Shown one piece after another: positions 32,762 through 43,910 of a stretch of 64,000 bases of DNA. Under the pieces are notes generated by a model. The model was not told the origin of the DNA. It made no database searches and was given only the letters and a program-made list of their open reading frames with translations. How positions within the stretch are numbered: the stretch's first letter is position 1; each line of letters begins with the position of its first letter. The DNA is from Phellopilus nigrolimitatus (Eukaryota > Basidiomycota > Agaricomycetes > Hymenochaetales > Hymenochaetaceae), in contig JAJOHG010000003.1 of NCBI GenBank assembly GCA_021029095.1, forward strand, positions 744,001 to 808,000, read 5' to 3'. The position numbers were made by a program, and so were the translations under genes.

Positions 32762-35179
32762 CTAGCAACCCTCGAGGAATGCAATGAGGCCGCCTAGGAT
32801 CTCTTTTTGCGGAGGCGAGGCGTCCTCCAACGAAGCCGCAGCCGACTCGTCTTCGTCAAGGTTGTCGCGGAATACTTTTAGGACATCCACTACATCCTTC
32901 AGTGTACGGCCCTTCCGCTTGAGCATCTGCTGCGCGTGTGCTCGCGCCTGTAAAAATATATTCTCAATATCGCTGTCAAATCTGAGAAAAGCGAAGGGAA
33001 ACTCACCCCATCGTCTTCCATGCACACCCACGCAAGTACGTAGTCGACCGTCTGCATGGTATACAGTCCGCCGTCGAACCGGCGGAGGTACCACCTGTCC
33101 TCCTCGACCTCGCCCACCTCCTCGCCATCCTCCTTCATCTGCTTTCGCTCCTCCGCGATTTCCTTGTCGATCGCTGCAAGCCGCAGTGCCGCACCTTCAC
33201 GGAGGTCCAACAGACGGTCGACCTTCTCGTAATTGTTCTCGACGAACTTCGCGAGGAGGCGCATGCGCGGTCTTGAGTCCGAGGGCAGATTGGAGAACAG
33301 CGAGGAGAACGCGCCCAGGATGTGGACTGTCGAATCTGAGATGGCAGGCGAGGCGTTCTTGCCCTTCTTCGACGACTGGTAGTTTGAAAGGACAGTTATG
33401 AACACCAACAATGGGTCGGAGTCTGTTAAGAGGTACTGACCTTGCCCATGAATGCGGAGAAAAGCGTCTTGAGTCCGAGCGCCTCCACAAACGTCTCACA
33501 GCATGCCGTTCCTGCAGGACCAGACATGGCGAAATCGAGCAACTTGATGCATTGCGGTGATGAATCCTTTTTGTCTCTGCGAAAATGTATAAGACTAATA
33601 CGACATCACAAGTAGCACCCGACTTACTTTAGCATCAGGACCATCAGGTCAATACCCTCTGCATCGAGGAAGAGTTTTTTGATCTCAGGCTCCGACAATG
33701 CAGCACAAAGCGCATCGAAGACGTTCCCCATGAACTCTTCTTCATCTGCATCGACAGGGTTCCGTCTTCGATATTGCTAAGAACTCATCAACTTACGGCA
33801 GATTATGATACGTCCCTTCAACTTACAGAAAGCACCTTTAGCGCCGTCTCAACTCCATCGGTCTTGCCAAATGCCAGCCTATTTAGCCTGTTGTCAAGTA
33901 AGATTGATAGAATTTCGGCGGCATAGACGCGATTTCCTTCGTGCGCTTTTGCTTGTATGCGCTTGAGTAACCATGGTAATATAGCTGTTTTTGAGACCAA
34001 GTGTTGTCCGAGTTGTGCGTTGATTCCGAGAATACTCTCAAATATGCCTTGTCCATAGGTCGCGTGAGCTAGAACTGCCGATGTGTAAAACGAATCACAA
34101 CTTACCCATTATGTCGAAAACACCCTGACGATCCGACTCTTCAGACTCGTTCAATCTGGGTAAGTTATCCACCAGCAATTCCATGATTGAATTTTCGAGC
34201 TGAAACAGTTTTAAATACGGACAAGGAGAGGACCGGATATAGGCACTCACAAGAGCATCAACCAATGATTTGATGGCAGCCTCTCTTCCCTCACCAGCAT
34301 CTTCCTCATCCTCATTCTCCGCACCTGCATCTTCGTCAATGAGCTCATGGATGAGCTGTACGACGTCAATCATGATGTCGGCATTTTCGTGACTCATAAG
34401 CCCAATTAACTTCAGTACAACTCCAGACTTGACTAGTTCTGGGTATGCCAGAACCGGCTCTTGAGAAAGTGGTAACAGAGACTTGATCGAACTGTCTAAA
34501 TCTGCTTCCGAATCAATGAATCTGTTCTCAATGCGTAATGTTAGTATATGACAATTCGGGATAAGTCGAGAAAACGCGTACTTTGACGGGTCATCTGGAT
34601 ATTTCGACCGTTGATCCTGGTTCTTGTCCACAGCGCGTTCAAATCTTAATAGCATTCTGCGTATGCTCGTGATCGAGAGTTCCTCATGCTAACGACATCT
34701 ACGCTCAGCACTGTCAGACAAGCCAGCCTAGCCGAGCAGGCACTCACATCTTCTTGTGTGCCTTCATCCTCTGCCTTTTCAAATATACTGAGGATGGTTT
34801 TCTGTTCGTTAGTGAGGCCACCGCCGAAAAAACGCCCCTCGTCGTCTTCTTCCACAAAATAGTCTGCGTCATTTCCCGGTGCAAAGCTCTCTGCCATATC
34901 AACGTCTCCCTCTTCGTCGCCTTCGTCATGGACAGTCGTGGCCCGAGACTTCCCTTTGCTAGAAGAGCCGTTTGACTGGGGAGGGGATGGTTGTGTGAAG
35001 GTCGATGAATTCGGCGCTTCAACCTTCATACGTTTGAGCATTTCGGGTGTAGGTGTATCTGGCATGCGCCTTTTGTTGCCTCCTGCGGGCAATTTTGGAG
35101 TCTAGTAAAATGTATGAGATGCAAGAGTAATAAGAGTCAGTCGGTATGAGCGTACTTTGAAGAGTTTGTCGATATCCAT
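32762..35179 (-). CDS. CTNNBL1 (beta-catenin-like protein 1), ARM-repeat splicing factor
   Basis: Exon 1 is MDIDKLFK (start 35179), followed by TPKLPAGGNKRRMPDTPTP, a basic nuclear-localisation-like segment, and an acidic stretch. The body has armadillo-type repeats. Matches to CTNNBL1 run along the whole protein: FERAVDKNQDQRSKYPDDPS, LIGLMSHENADIMIDVVQLI, AEILSILLDNRLNRLAFG, RMRLLAKFVENNYEKVDRLL and YLRRFDGGLYTMQTVDYVLA. It ends in LGGLIAFLEGC. About eight introns are present. CTNNBL1 associates with the Prp19/CDC5L spliceosomal complex in the nucleus. It is divergent from RBM42, another splicing-associated gene, across 644 bp, and convergent with UTP15 across about 200 bp. Confidence 0.93.
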
Positions 35180-35823
35180 AGTTCTATTAATTCCCGTAGT
35201 TCCGTACCAGTTGAACAGTCTAGGTAGAGCAGGGGTGTGGTAAAGCTTAAGCGAGCGCGTAGCAAGCCCTGGATTGAGAAACAAATGTTTAGACGGTGCT
35301 TGGAGTGGGCCGTCGAGAAAGGCAACACCGGGGAATTGACCAAAACGATTCACGTGCCGTCTTAAAACAACGCGTTATTTACCCAGTATTTTGAAGTCGG
35401 ATGCTCTCATCATTGGAATGATTATTACTTGCAGGGAGCAAATTATACTTTTTTGCTTGATAAAATCGTACGCTGGAACCTGAGTTCGTAGTTAATCTGT
35501 ACTTCCATTTGTAATCATTTCCACCTAGGTTTGCTTCTCTCTCATAAGATTTACGGCTATTATGAAAGGAATTAATGCGAGAAGACGTCTGATAACGCAT
35601 GTAGTTAAGAAGGCACTTCTCTTTCAAATAGAACATTTGCTTTACTTCAGTGTTTACAGGGAAAACAGAAATAATAAAAGTTATTGTTAGGTCTCCCGGA
35701 AAGGCAACTGTTACTTGCTCATATTTGCATCTTGTGGCGTAGCCAAGGCGGTACGTATGCTGTGCGCATCCACGACTCTACGGTCGTCGTTCACGTCCTG
35801 AAGGCGAAGCATTTCTCGCAACC
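35180..35823. promoter_or_regulatory. Divergent promoter region, CTNNBL1 / RBM42
   Basis: A 644-bp A/T-rich gap between two divergent starts. Short minus-strand ORFs inside it have no recognisable features. It probably holds both promoters. Confidence 0.5.
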
Positions 35824-36662
35824 ATGAACAACCCTTACTCCGCCTCGAGCTTCTACCAAACTTATCAACAGCAGCAGCAGGCGTCGTCATCCAACCATAC
35901 CGAGAACAATCCATACCATCAGCCTTACAGCGGCCCTCAGTATCCTCTCCCAGGCACAGCTGGCTCGTCCTCTTCGCACCACCACGCACCCGTCCCAGCA
36001 AATGCATACGAATACGATGTCGGTATCCTCGCTCAGCAGAGCGTGTACGTCCCCGGTGCGATGATCGATAAGCGCGGGGGTGCAGGTGGAAAGGTTGCGA
36101 AGGGCGGGAAGCGCACGACTGTGCTACGGAAGGGTGCGGGGAAGGTCTGGGAGGACCAGACTCTGCTAGAGTGGGAGCCTAGTGAGCCGAACCTTTCCTA
36201 CGAAGTGTCTTAGGTACTGACATGTCCTTCAGCCTGGTTCAGACTATTCGTGGGTGATCTGAGCAACGATGTCTCCGACGATATTCTTGCTAGCGCGTTC
36301 AACAAGTACCCGTCCTTTACGAAGGCTCGTGTTGTTAGAGATCGATTGAGTCAAAAAGTAAGTCATTCGTAGCATTCTACATCGAACTGCCTAACGATTT
36401 GTGTTTAGGCTAGGTACGGCTTCGTGGCTTTCTCTGACCCAGAAGATTTCTTGCGAGCATGGAAAGAAATGGATGGTGAGGCGTTTCCTTTGTCTCGTAT
36501 CTTCTCAAACTGATCGGTCTTGACTTGCCAGGCAAGTACGTGGGTAACAGACCTGTTAAGCTTAAGAAAGCAGATGACAACATCCGCCCGGTCGATATCG
36601 GGCACAGGAAGGCCAAACAGCTAGACAAGGACCTGAAGAAGAATAGGCACAAGCCGTACTAA
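35824..36662 (+). CDS. RBM42-like RRM RNA-binding protein
   Basis: The start MNNPYSASSFYQTYQQQQQ opens a disordered Gln/Ser/His/Tyr-rich N-terminus. The conserved block KVWEDQTLLEWEP leads, across an intron (36181-36232), into WFRLFVGDLSNDVSDDIL (RNP2 is LFVGDL), then FNKYPSFTKARVVRDR and, after another intron, ARYGFVAFSDPEDFLRAWKE (RNP1). The end is GKYVGNRPVKLKKADDN and a basic tail KAKQLDKDLKKNRHKPY. The sequence WEDxxLLEW before a single C-terminal RRM is diagnostic of RBM42. Human RBM42 is found with the U4/U6.U5 tri-snRNP. Three introns in total. Confidence 0.93.
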
Positions 36663-37123
36663 AGGCTAAGCCTTGTCGTCGTGGCGCGCTGGTTGCGTGA
36701 ACCTTGTACGTGCTGGATTACGAGCCTCCAGAATCTCTCACAGCTCTTTCCTTTCAATGGTGGTATTCAAGGGTTTTTTCTCGATAACTGGTCCAAGTGA
36801 TCTGGTCAGTGTCGTCTGTATGTCTAATAATTAGCTGTGCTACCTCTTTCCTTACAGAACGAAGATTTTGTTCAAGAACAAGCGTTTGTCATCTTGTTAG
36901 ATTCTTTCCGACATGTAATTTAGATGGCGAAATGCAAAGTTCTGTAGTGCATGAGAGTCTAGAGAGTGTGATTGTGATGACGGAGCGGCATCAGAACATA
37001 GGCATAGAGGCATGGCCCTATTAACCCTTTTGCGGCACATGGATACAGAAAACATAGCAAAATATGAAAAAGAAACATCCCCAACCACCTCTCCCAACTC
37101 AAACGAAAAAAAATACGTCGAGT
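36663..37123. other. Intergenic, convergent 3' ends of RBM42 and RPL5
   Basis: About 460 bp holding two 3' UTRs. No ORF or RNA gene is supported. Confidence 0.5.
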
Positions 37124-38118
37124 TTACTCCTCCTCGTCCTCGTCGATCTCCGCCTCGGCGCTCCTGCCCGCCTGGAACGTCTTGATCTTCGTCTGGATGT
37201 TCTCGACGCGCTGCTCGTGTGTGAGACGGTGTGTCTTGTGCTTGAGGCTCTCCGCCTTCCAGTCCTTCGACTTCTCCGTCGGCTTGAACACCGGGTCCTC
37301 TCGGATCGCAGCGTATGCGTTCGTGTAGATCTCCTCAATGTCCTCCGAGCCGACGCCATCCGCGAGGTACGTCGCAAACTGCTTCTTGAAGCGCTCGTCA
37401 TCCTCCTCCTCGAGCGACTCCATGTACTCCGCGACATGCCCGCCGAAGATGTACTTCTTCAGAACCTCGGCGTCGAGCGTCTTCGCCTCCGGGTCGAAGC
37501 CGGGGAAGCGCTTCTCTGAGTGCGGGATGAAGATTCCACCGTCCGACGCACCCTTCATCGCGCCGAAGACGCGGGATCCGGTCGAGGTACGGCGGAGGCC
37601 GACGTCGAGGTAGCATTTGAAAGGGCGGGGCGCATCCTCCTCGTCGAGCGCCTCGGTGAGGGTGAGTTCACCATCGGGCTCGACGACACCCTCGTACTTG
37701 TCTGCAAGACCGAGTTTGGTGAGAGCACGACGAGCGCAGAGGAGGCCAGTAGCGTAGGCTGTTGAGCGATGTATATTAGAACCAGAAGGACTTTTATTTT
37801 TCAAAGTGTCGAAAGCTCGGGCTCACCAGCAGACCAGTTCGTCAGGCCGTGGTTGATGCCGTAGCGGGGGAGCTCTTTCGAGGTCGCCGCGGCAAAAACA
37901 AAGTCGCCCTGGAGGCGGGCGTACACGATCTGGGTGATGACCTGCTTGTTCGTGAAGCGCACGACGAGGCGGTACTTGGGCGCGTTGTATTTGTTCTTCG
38001 CCTGGGTGACGAGGCGCTTGCGCGCGTAGTAGTCCGTCTTACCCTCGCGGCGGCGGCGGTACTTGACCTGGAATCGCGAGAAGTACGCGGTCGACTTCTG
38101 CTGCTTCACGAACGGCAT
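37124..38118 (-). CDS. RPL5: 60S ribosomal protein L5 (uL18)
   Basis: The start [19 protein letters not shown] is at 38118, followed by [20 protein letters not shown] and [20 protein letters not shown], the 5S rRNA-binding region. One coding intron follows NWSA; exon 2 starts [13 protein letters not shown] and contains [18 protein letters not shown]. The C-terminus is Lys/Glu-rich and ends EIDEDEEE. Length is near 300 residues, as expected. uL18 binds 5S rRNA in the central protuberance. A GTAAGC donor at 38291 and a CCAG acceptor just before the ATG suggest a 173-nt intron in the 5' UTR (38119-38291), as is common for ribosomal protein genes. Spurious Arg/Ser-rich ORFs lie in other frames. 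Confidence 0.97.
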
Positions 38119-38291
38119 CTGGACAGTGCAGAAGGGCAGATCAGCACGAGCACGCTATCTGGTTATTCCTCCGCTCATCCGCCCTGTGTCCCGCTCATCC
38201 ACCTCATTCCTCAAAGCCTATTGCCTTCCAACGCAGCATACAGACCAACCGGGACCGCATAACAGCCTAGGAATGTTTGAACAATGCTTAC
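38119..38291 (-). other. Probable 5'-UTR intron of RPL5
   Basis: GTAAGC at 38291 follows a leader ending GACCTCAAG, and CTGTCCAG directly precedes the start ATG. The intron contains two copies of GGATGAGCGG. No convincing C/D or H/ACA snoRNA boxes were seen in it. Confidence 0.6.
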
Positions 38292-38488
38292 CTTGAGGTC
38301 TTCGACGGGGAGGGGAGTCGGCTTGAGGTTGGAGGTTTGATGTGTATGCTGGACTTGGCTTGTCGCACAGCAGAGGTTCACTTTTCGATTCACGGTCCGG
38401 GCAAATTTTACTTATGCATTATAGCAAAACAAATCCAAAATATTCGAAATTACAATCCAAAATGTCCAATATGTATTACATGTGAAAA

Positions 38489-39071
38489 CTAATTTGCGAC
38501 CATCACGCTGATATTTTTCATCTCGAGAATAGGAGTCAGTCCAGCCTGATACACGCTTCAGCGAAAAATCCACAATATAAGCACATTTACTCACGCCGAC
38601 CAGATAGAAATGCGCTACGTTCAGCAGACTCGACCCATTTTCGACGTGGGCGGGTACCGTCAAAGTCTATAAAAATAAAGATCTCAATTCCATTGTATAT
38701 CTCTAGTAGTTGAATATTTCGGACGTACGAAATTCTGATAAGCAGGCTTATTCGCCTCGTGCCGCACAGGGGTGTAGTTCCCTGCATAGAGCATGTTACT
38801 GCCCAGGTTTGCGCTCCCCATGCCAAATGCGACGCTGATGTGTTGAAAATTCGTGAGCCCGTCCTGTCATAACACCAAGATAAACATTCAACTAATACAG
38901 AATAAAATATAAATGAATAAAGCATACAGCGGAGTCGAGCTCTACAGTGACATCCGATCCCGGGGTCAGTGTCTCGCCGGGAGCTGGCGCGGCAAAGGAC
39001 ACCATCTGCGCAAAAACAGGGAGAGCATGCGCAGCGAGAAGAACGAGGGAGGTGGCAGAGAAAAGTTTCAT
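38489..39071 (-). CDS. Small secreted glycoprotein, function unknown
   Basis: The start MKLFSATSLVLLAAHALPVFA at 39071 is a clear signal peptide, with likely cleavage after AQ. Mature sequence: VSFAAPAPGETLTPGSDVTV, then across introns DGLTNFQHISVAFGMGSA, LYAGNYTPVRHEANK, TLTVPAHVENGSSLLNVAHF, and a last short exon MKNISVMVAN ending at 38489. Four exons, all with phase-0 joins, give about 127 residues. The early PAPGETLTPGSDVTVE block looks like the first strand of an immunoglobulin-like extracellular domain, which is inference. Potential N-glycosylation sites are NYT, NFT (across a junction), NGS and NIS. There are almost no cysteines. It may be a cell-wall or effector-like secreted protein; I do not assign a function. 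Confidence 0.75.
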
Positions 39072-40746
39072 TGTGTACGAAGGATATGATACTTCTTTGA
39101 AGAAAGGCGCCAGTGCGGAACTAGGAAGTCGCCCGAGCACGCTTTATACCGAAGCTTTGTGGCTCGGCATCGTCCGATGGATCCGAAATGCATCCGGCGT
39201 GGGGCTTGAAGATGTTAGAAGACAGTGCATAGTGGAGCCTACTAGAAGAGAACGAGTCGGAAGATCACTCCGACTCTGCGCGGACGGCGAGGTTGACCGC
39301 GTGTGTCTCTGGAATGTGGATATGACGTTAAGGAAGCTCTCCAAACATATGGTTGTGCTTCAACATGTGTATATGCGTGTAGGTGTCCATCAAGTTGGGG
39401 CTCAGATGTACACTTTTCAAGTGCCGCTTTAAGACGGCTATCACAAGCAGCACACGACAGTAGCTTAAAGTTAAAGCATCAAGGCATGGTGGAACTCCCC
39501 CGTATCGATTTCCGGGCAGATATTGAACACGAACAACTTGAGCTGGCTGCCATATTTTCGAAGCATCCTTCACCTTTCAAATTTGACAAACGCCTGCATG
39601 CATACGGTGTAGTCCAACTCGTAAGTGAAATAGTGTGCTTCATTTGCTGGGTACCGCGGACGAGTTCAGAACGAGTTTGACAGGAATCCGCAGGACGATT
39701 GTCTGCCCAAAAATATCAGCACTTGGATGGTGTAAGACAAATTTATCCAGCTCCCCGAAGGAAAAGGTATACTCGAAGCACCGCGAATACTTGCGAAGCG
39801 ATGCGTTCTGCACACCGCAGCTGCTTCCTGAGTTTATACAACCTTCCGCTCGTAGTATTCTCTAAGCACTGGTGCTTCCTTTGCCGCTGCGTGACAAACA
39901 TCAAATTGATCCGAGATGGAAGCGCATGGGTGTTTTGGAAGACACAAGTCATATTGGTGAAGTCAGACTACATATAAGAAATGAGTCAGCCCCTTGCGAT
40001 ATAAAAAGAGCTAAGTTACAAGCTAGAAGCGTGCTTAAGGGAGAGAATCGAAAAGAACACAATCTGCCTTCACTGAAGAGTCGGCGCCAAAGAACTGAAG
40101 TGTGGATCTACGCTCGTCATACATGAGTATACTTCAAAAGAAACATGAGCTTACAGACGCAGAGATAGTGCGGTCCGACGTCAATGTCACCAGCACTTGC
40201 GTTGAGTTACTCAACATGACACCGCCGCGCTTCTCGGTATTTTTCGGACCTCGATTGTGGCTTTCAGACGATCACGCATCAGCGTAATATCATCTGGCGG
40301 TTCAAGTGCATAGACAGACCGGCGAGTACGAAATTGCGGTAAGTTACTCAGATGACTGACTTTGAATATGCGTCCTCCAGCTTGACGAGTCTTGCACAGC
40401 ACATGCTTGTACGTGCTGATGTAATCATCTGAGTCGGATCACGTAGTTGCGTTTTGTGGATAAAAGGGAGACAGCTGAGAAAGGAACCACTTGTTGATGG
40501 CGATAGACATGGCGATGTGAGATGGGCCAGTGGTAAGGGATAGACATGACAGAGCTGGACACAGTTACTTCATTCGACGCGAGGTATAATAAAACTGCAA
40601 AACTGTAGTAATTGATCCTAAGGCATGTCTGGGGCTTTGCGCCTCGTTTTATTGATGAAGCAACACAAATCTGTGCAAGAAATTTAGACATGTATAAGTA
40701 ACTGAAAAAAGGGTACACGTACAAGCTGATATATACAAACGCCCCA
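39072..40746. other. Gene-poor stretch
   Basis: About 1.67 kb between the secreted-protein gene and the zinc-ribbon gene. Several ORFs of 60-125 codons occur (for example 39303-39680, plus strand), but none has family resemblance, consistent splice joins or a low-complexity pattern. No transposon ends were seen. Confidence 0.5.
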
Positions 40747-41547
40747 TCATAAACCACTCAAGAAAGCTGCCAGTCCACTACTGCCTTTCCCCTCATCTTC
40801 TGCTCGTTTTGCTTTCTTTTCCTTTGAACGCGCCAACATTTCCTGCAGACCCGCTTTCTTCTTTGATCGCTTTGCCAACGAACCTGCGGACGGTGCTGGA
40901 GAAGACCCCGGTGCACTGCGTTGAGGTACGGAAGGGGTCTCGGCTGGCGTTGCCCTACGGGAGGCGACATTGTTTCCTGGGGCCCGAGCTTTGCCCTCAG
41001 CATTGCTCCATACAACGTCTCCTTGCATACTTGCATTTGTTTCAACAAGCCCCTCAAATGCAGAAACAGGAACAGTTCTCGATCGTTCCTTTGGTGTCAG
41101 GGCAGGCGAGGTGGACCGAGCGGGCGACGCAGTAGAAGTTGCTTGCACGTCGGAACCGGACGCGGCGTGTAGTACGTTCCTGAGCACGTCATCGTCCTGC
41201 CTGACTGCTTGCACGTCGACGAAACCGCACGCCGTACAGGTTTTGCACATGCGTTTGCCACGCGCAGACACGCGTTGATCTGGCGTTGGCAAGACGGTCT
41301 TGTGTTTAGAGTCTTTTTGCATTCTTATGTTCGTCCTTGTTCTCTTGTTCGGGGTGTGGATAAGGCGGGTGGACACGCCAAAATGGCCGCACCGCGAGCA
41401 GTGTAAGGGGGAAGCAGCATGCCGTAAACCGAGGGATGCACTTCGGCGATTGCGGGAAGCATGGAGAGCAGCGTAGGATGGGGAGAAGGAGTGCAAAGTA
41501 GCGACATAGGTTTGCTGGAATTTTGCAGAGACGAGGTCGGAGTCCAT
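40747..41547 (-). CDS. Tentative Rpr2/Snm1-type zinc-ribbon RNase MRP/P subunit
   Basis: An open frame of 266 residues. The N-terminal part has Cys pairs that could make a zinc ribbon: CSRCG near residue 54 and CKTCTACGF near residue 100, with basic sequence between them (NKRTRTNIRM). The second half is Ser/Pro/Ala-rich, with a basic coiled segment AKRSKKKAGLQEMLARSK and the end GKGSSGLAAFLSGL. The pattern of a basic zinc ribbon followed by a disordered basic tail recalls Rpr2/Rpp21/Snm1, but the spacing is not a firm match. The start is uncertain because another minus-strand frame (41325-41795) overlaps the first part, so an upstream exon is possible. Confidence 0.45.
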   Translation of the reverse strand: MDSDLVSAKFQQTYVATLHSFSPSYAALHASRNRRSASLGLRHAASPLHCSRCGHFGVSTRLIHTPNKRTRTNIRMQKDSKHKTVLPTPDQRVSARGKRMCKTCTACGFVDVQAVRQDDDVLRNVLHAASGSDVQATSTASPARSTSPALTPKERSRTVPVSAFEGLVETNASMQGDVVWSNAEGKARAPGNNVASRRATPAETPSVPQRSAPGSSPAPSAGSLAKRSKKKAGLQEMLARSKEKKAKRAEDEGKGSSGLAAFLSGL

Positions 41548-41973
41548 GGACCATAGGAAGTGCCGAAAGTAGAAATCTTAGTCAGGGCATGCGGAAAATC
41601 CGCTGCATCCCCGAAAGGGAAAAGAAGGCCCTGAAAAAGAAGTCCATTCTTCTCGGCTCTTGCTCGTCGCTCGTGGCTTCTGACTGTGGTCGCCTTATTG
41701 TCTGCAAAAAATGCTCTCGCCATCCATTTCCGTCCCTCAATTATCCACGCTGCCTTCAAAGCACTCATCTCTACTTTGCTTTCTTCCACCACCACCTCCT
41801 CCTTTCCTCCTGCCTCATCTCAACTTTGCGACCTCTTGCAGCAGCTCTGCAACGCAACTATGCACACTGCTCGCTCAGCTTCCATATCTTCTCCGATCTA
41901 CCAGTCTTTCCCACCCCCCGCTAGGATAGAGAGACCGACATTCAAAGCACGCCGTCCGTCCCTCACAAACACC
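41548..41973. promoter_or_regulatory. Divergent gap, zinc-ribbon gene / BTB-like gene
   Basis: About 430 bp of pyrimidine-rich sequence. The plus-strand frame of the BTB-like gene is open from 41686, so the protein may begin earlier (ATG at 41686 or 41860). Confidence 0.5.
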
Positions 41974-43910
41974 ATGTCAAAGTTCAAGGAATCTCTTAGG
42001 GAGAGGATCCAGGACAACGTCCACTCCCACCGCCGCGCACAGTCCCATGACCAGTCTGGATCCTACCGCGACGACGGAGACGGGCCCTATGGGCCAAAAG
42101 GCATTGTAATCTCAGAGCCAAAGCTCACTGGTTCTGCAGACAGCCTTACTTCCGGTCGTTTGGGCCCTCTTGGCTCAGGCGCAATCATCGTGAGCACCCC
42201 CCAGGAAGCTCTGAGCTTGAGCGCAGCGAATGGTGGCTATCACGGAGCTCCTGCGTCCACTTCTACCCCCTCGCGCATTCACCAATACCATAAGCAGCAG
42301 CCCGAGTCTGTCAGGGAGGAAGCCGATGTGATTTCTCCGCCCCCCAGCCCGCCGCTGCCTCCCCTCCCCGCCTCTTTGCCGGTGTCGCCTGTTCAGTCGA
42401 AGTCAATGCAGCGCGAATGGGAACAGTCGAGGCGCTCTGCGGGCTCTAGTAGCAGTCAGTCGAGCGGCGGTGCTGGGTATCAATCGGAGCCGTCGGGGCG
42501 CTTGGGAGGTTCGCGCAGCGTCCGCAGCTCTCCTCTCGCTCAGCCCTCCCAGTCGTTGCCACGAATTAAGACGCATAGTCTTCCCCATGGTCAGCTTTCG
42601 CCAATGCTAGAAGACGAGCCTGTGATCCCGGAGGCGCGGTCGCAGCGTGTTTTACGCAAACCTGAACCTCAACTTGAACCCCGACGCAAGTCCTGCTCTT
42701 CTTTGTCGCGGCCTGGATCAGACGCTGCATGTAGCTCCGCGGCGGGCCCTGGCTCTCGGGTTTCTGAAAGCGACTGTTTCGCTGCTGCCCCACAGCTTCC
42801 CATCGACCTCGCGTCTGCACTCCCTCAGCCGCCTTTTGAACCTGTGCTCATGTCCAATCTCCCGGCGAATATGCACAAGACCGATCCCGGAAAGCTCATC
42901 GTGGTCCTCGAAACGGGAACTGCGACCTTGAAAAGCACGCTCAAAACGCTTACAGCCCGCCCTTCGTACCTCGCGTCGTATCTCACCGACCTGGTTGGAT
43001 CGACGAATACAAGCGCAGACCCGGTTGCGCAGACGCCGAGGGATGAGCTGGCTGACGGTGGCGATGGTGCGTCGATGTATTCGCAGCGCAGCGAATTCCA
43101 CGATTCGGACGACGACGAGAATTACGCTGGTTTCAACTCGCTCTTCCAGGATCATCTCGCCTCGACGGGGATCATGAAGTCCCGCCAGCCGAAGCGCAGG
43201 GCAGATGCGACGTCTGTTATCCACGTTTTTCTTGACCGGCCGAGTGAACCGTGAGTCATTCCCGGTCGTTTCTTTTTTCAAATGCATGAAATAATGATTT
43301 TTGTTTTTGTTGTCTTAGTTATGAGCACATCATTGCCTACCTTCGTGCACCTGTGTCACGGTCCAATCCCCCAGGAATGCTACCGTACGCAGCGCGTCTC
43401 TTCCCTGCCGCCCGTCATTCCTTCGCAACTGCACGCCTCGAGGCGCTCCTTGATCTCCGCGACGAGGCTGCGTACCTCGGGTTCGATGACTTACAACAGC
43501 TCTGCGACGATGAGCTTGCGGGGCAAGTCCCTATCGTTACAATTGCTGCAGGGGGATCCGCACACAGGCCGAACGACGCCGAGCGTATCAGTGTGCAGAG
43601 CACACATACTACGCATACCCTGTGCGATCCTTCGGCGAGCTCCAAAGAGAAGGAGACTAATAGTCCCCAGCTGCACTCGGTTGACATCCCCGTTGTGCTG
43701 CCCACGCGCGAGCCCCGCAGCGCTGCTGTGAACACGCAGAAGACATATTCGAGCGAGTCGGCCTCGTCGAATATTTCACGGCGGGACCGGCGCGCGGGCC
43801 AGGTTGAGCTAATCTCACCACGTAGCAACGGAATCGTCAATGCGTCTCAGCTGCGTCAGCAGTCGCGCGACCGCGACCGCACTGCACCAGCAAAGGGCAA
43901 CTATTTCTGA
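41974..43910 (+). CDS. BTB/T1-like domain protein with long disordered N-terminus
   Basis: The chosen start is MSKFKESLRERIQDNVHSHRR at 41974; in-frame ATGs at 41860 and 41686 are alternatives. The first 300 or so residues are Ser/Pro-rich and disordered. A folded domain follows: GKLIVVLETGTATLKSTLKT, SYLASYLTDLVG, an acidic insertion, VIHVFLDRPSEP. One 68-nt intron (43251-43318) leads to YEHIIAYLRAP, LLDLRDEAAYLGFDDLQQLC, which is the strand-helix order of a BTB/potassium-channel-tetramerisation (T1) fold. It ends in a Ser/Arg-rich tail at 43910. BTB domains mediate oligomerisation or recruit Cul3; the partner is unknown. The two ends are read directly and the fold is inference. Confidence 0.75.

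Noticed and set aside
37099..37519. Arg/Ser-rich and Leu-rich ORFs in RPL5
   Set aside because: They are shadows of the biased codon usage of the ribosomal protein gene.
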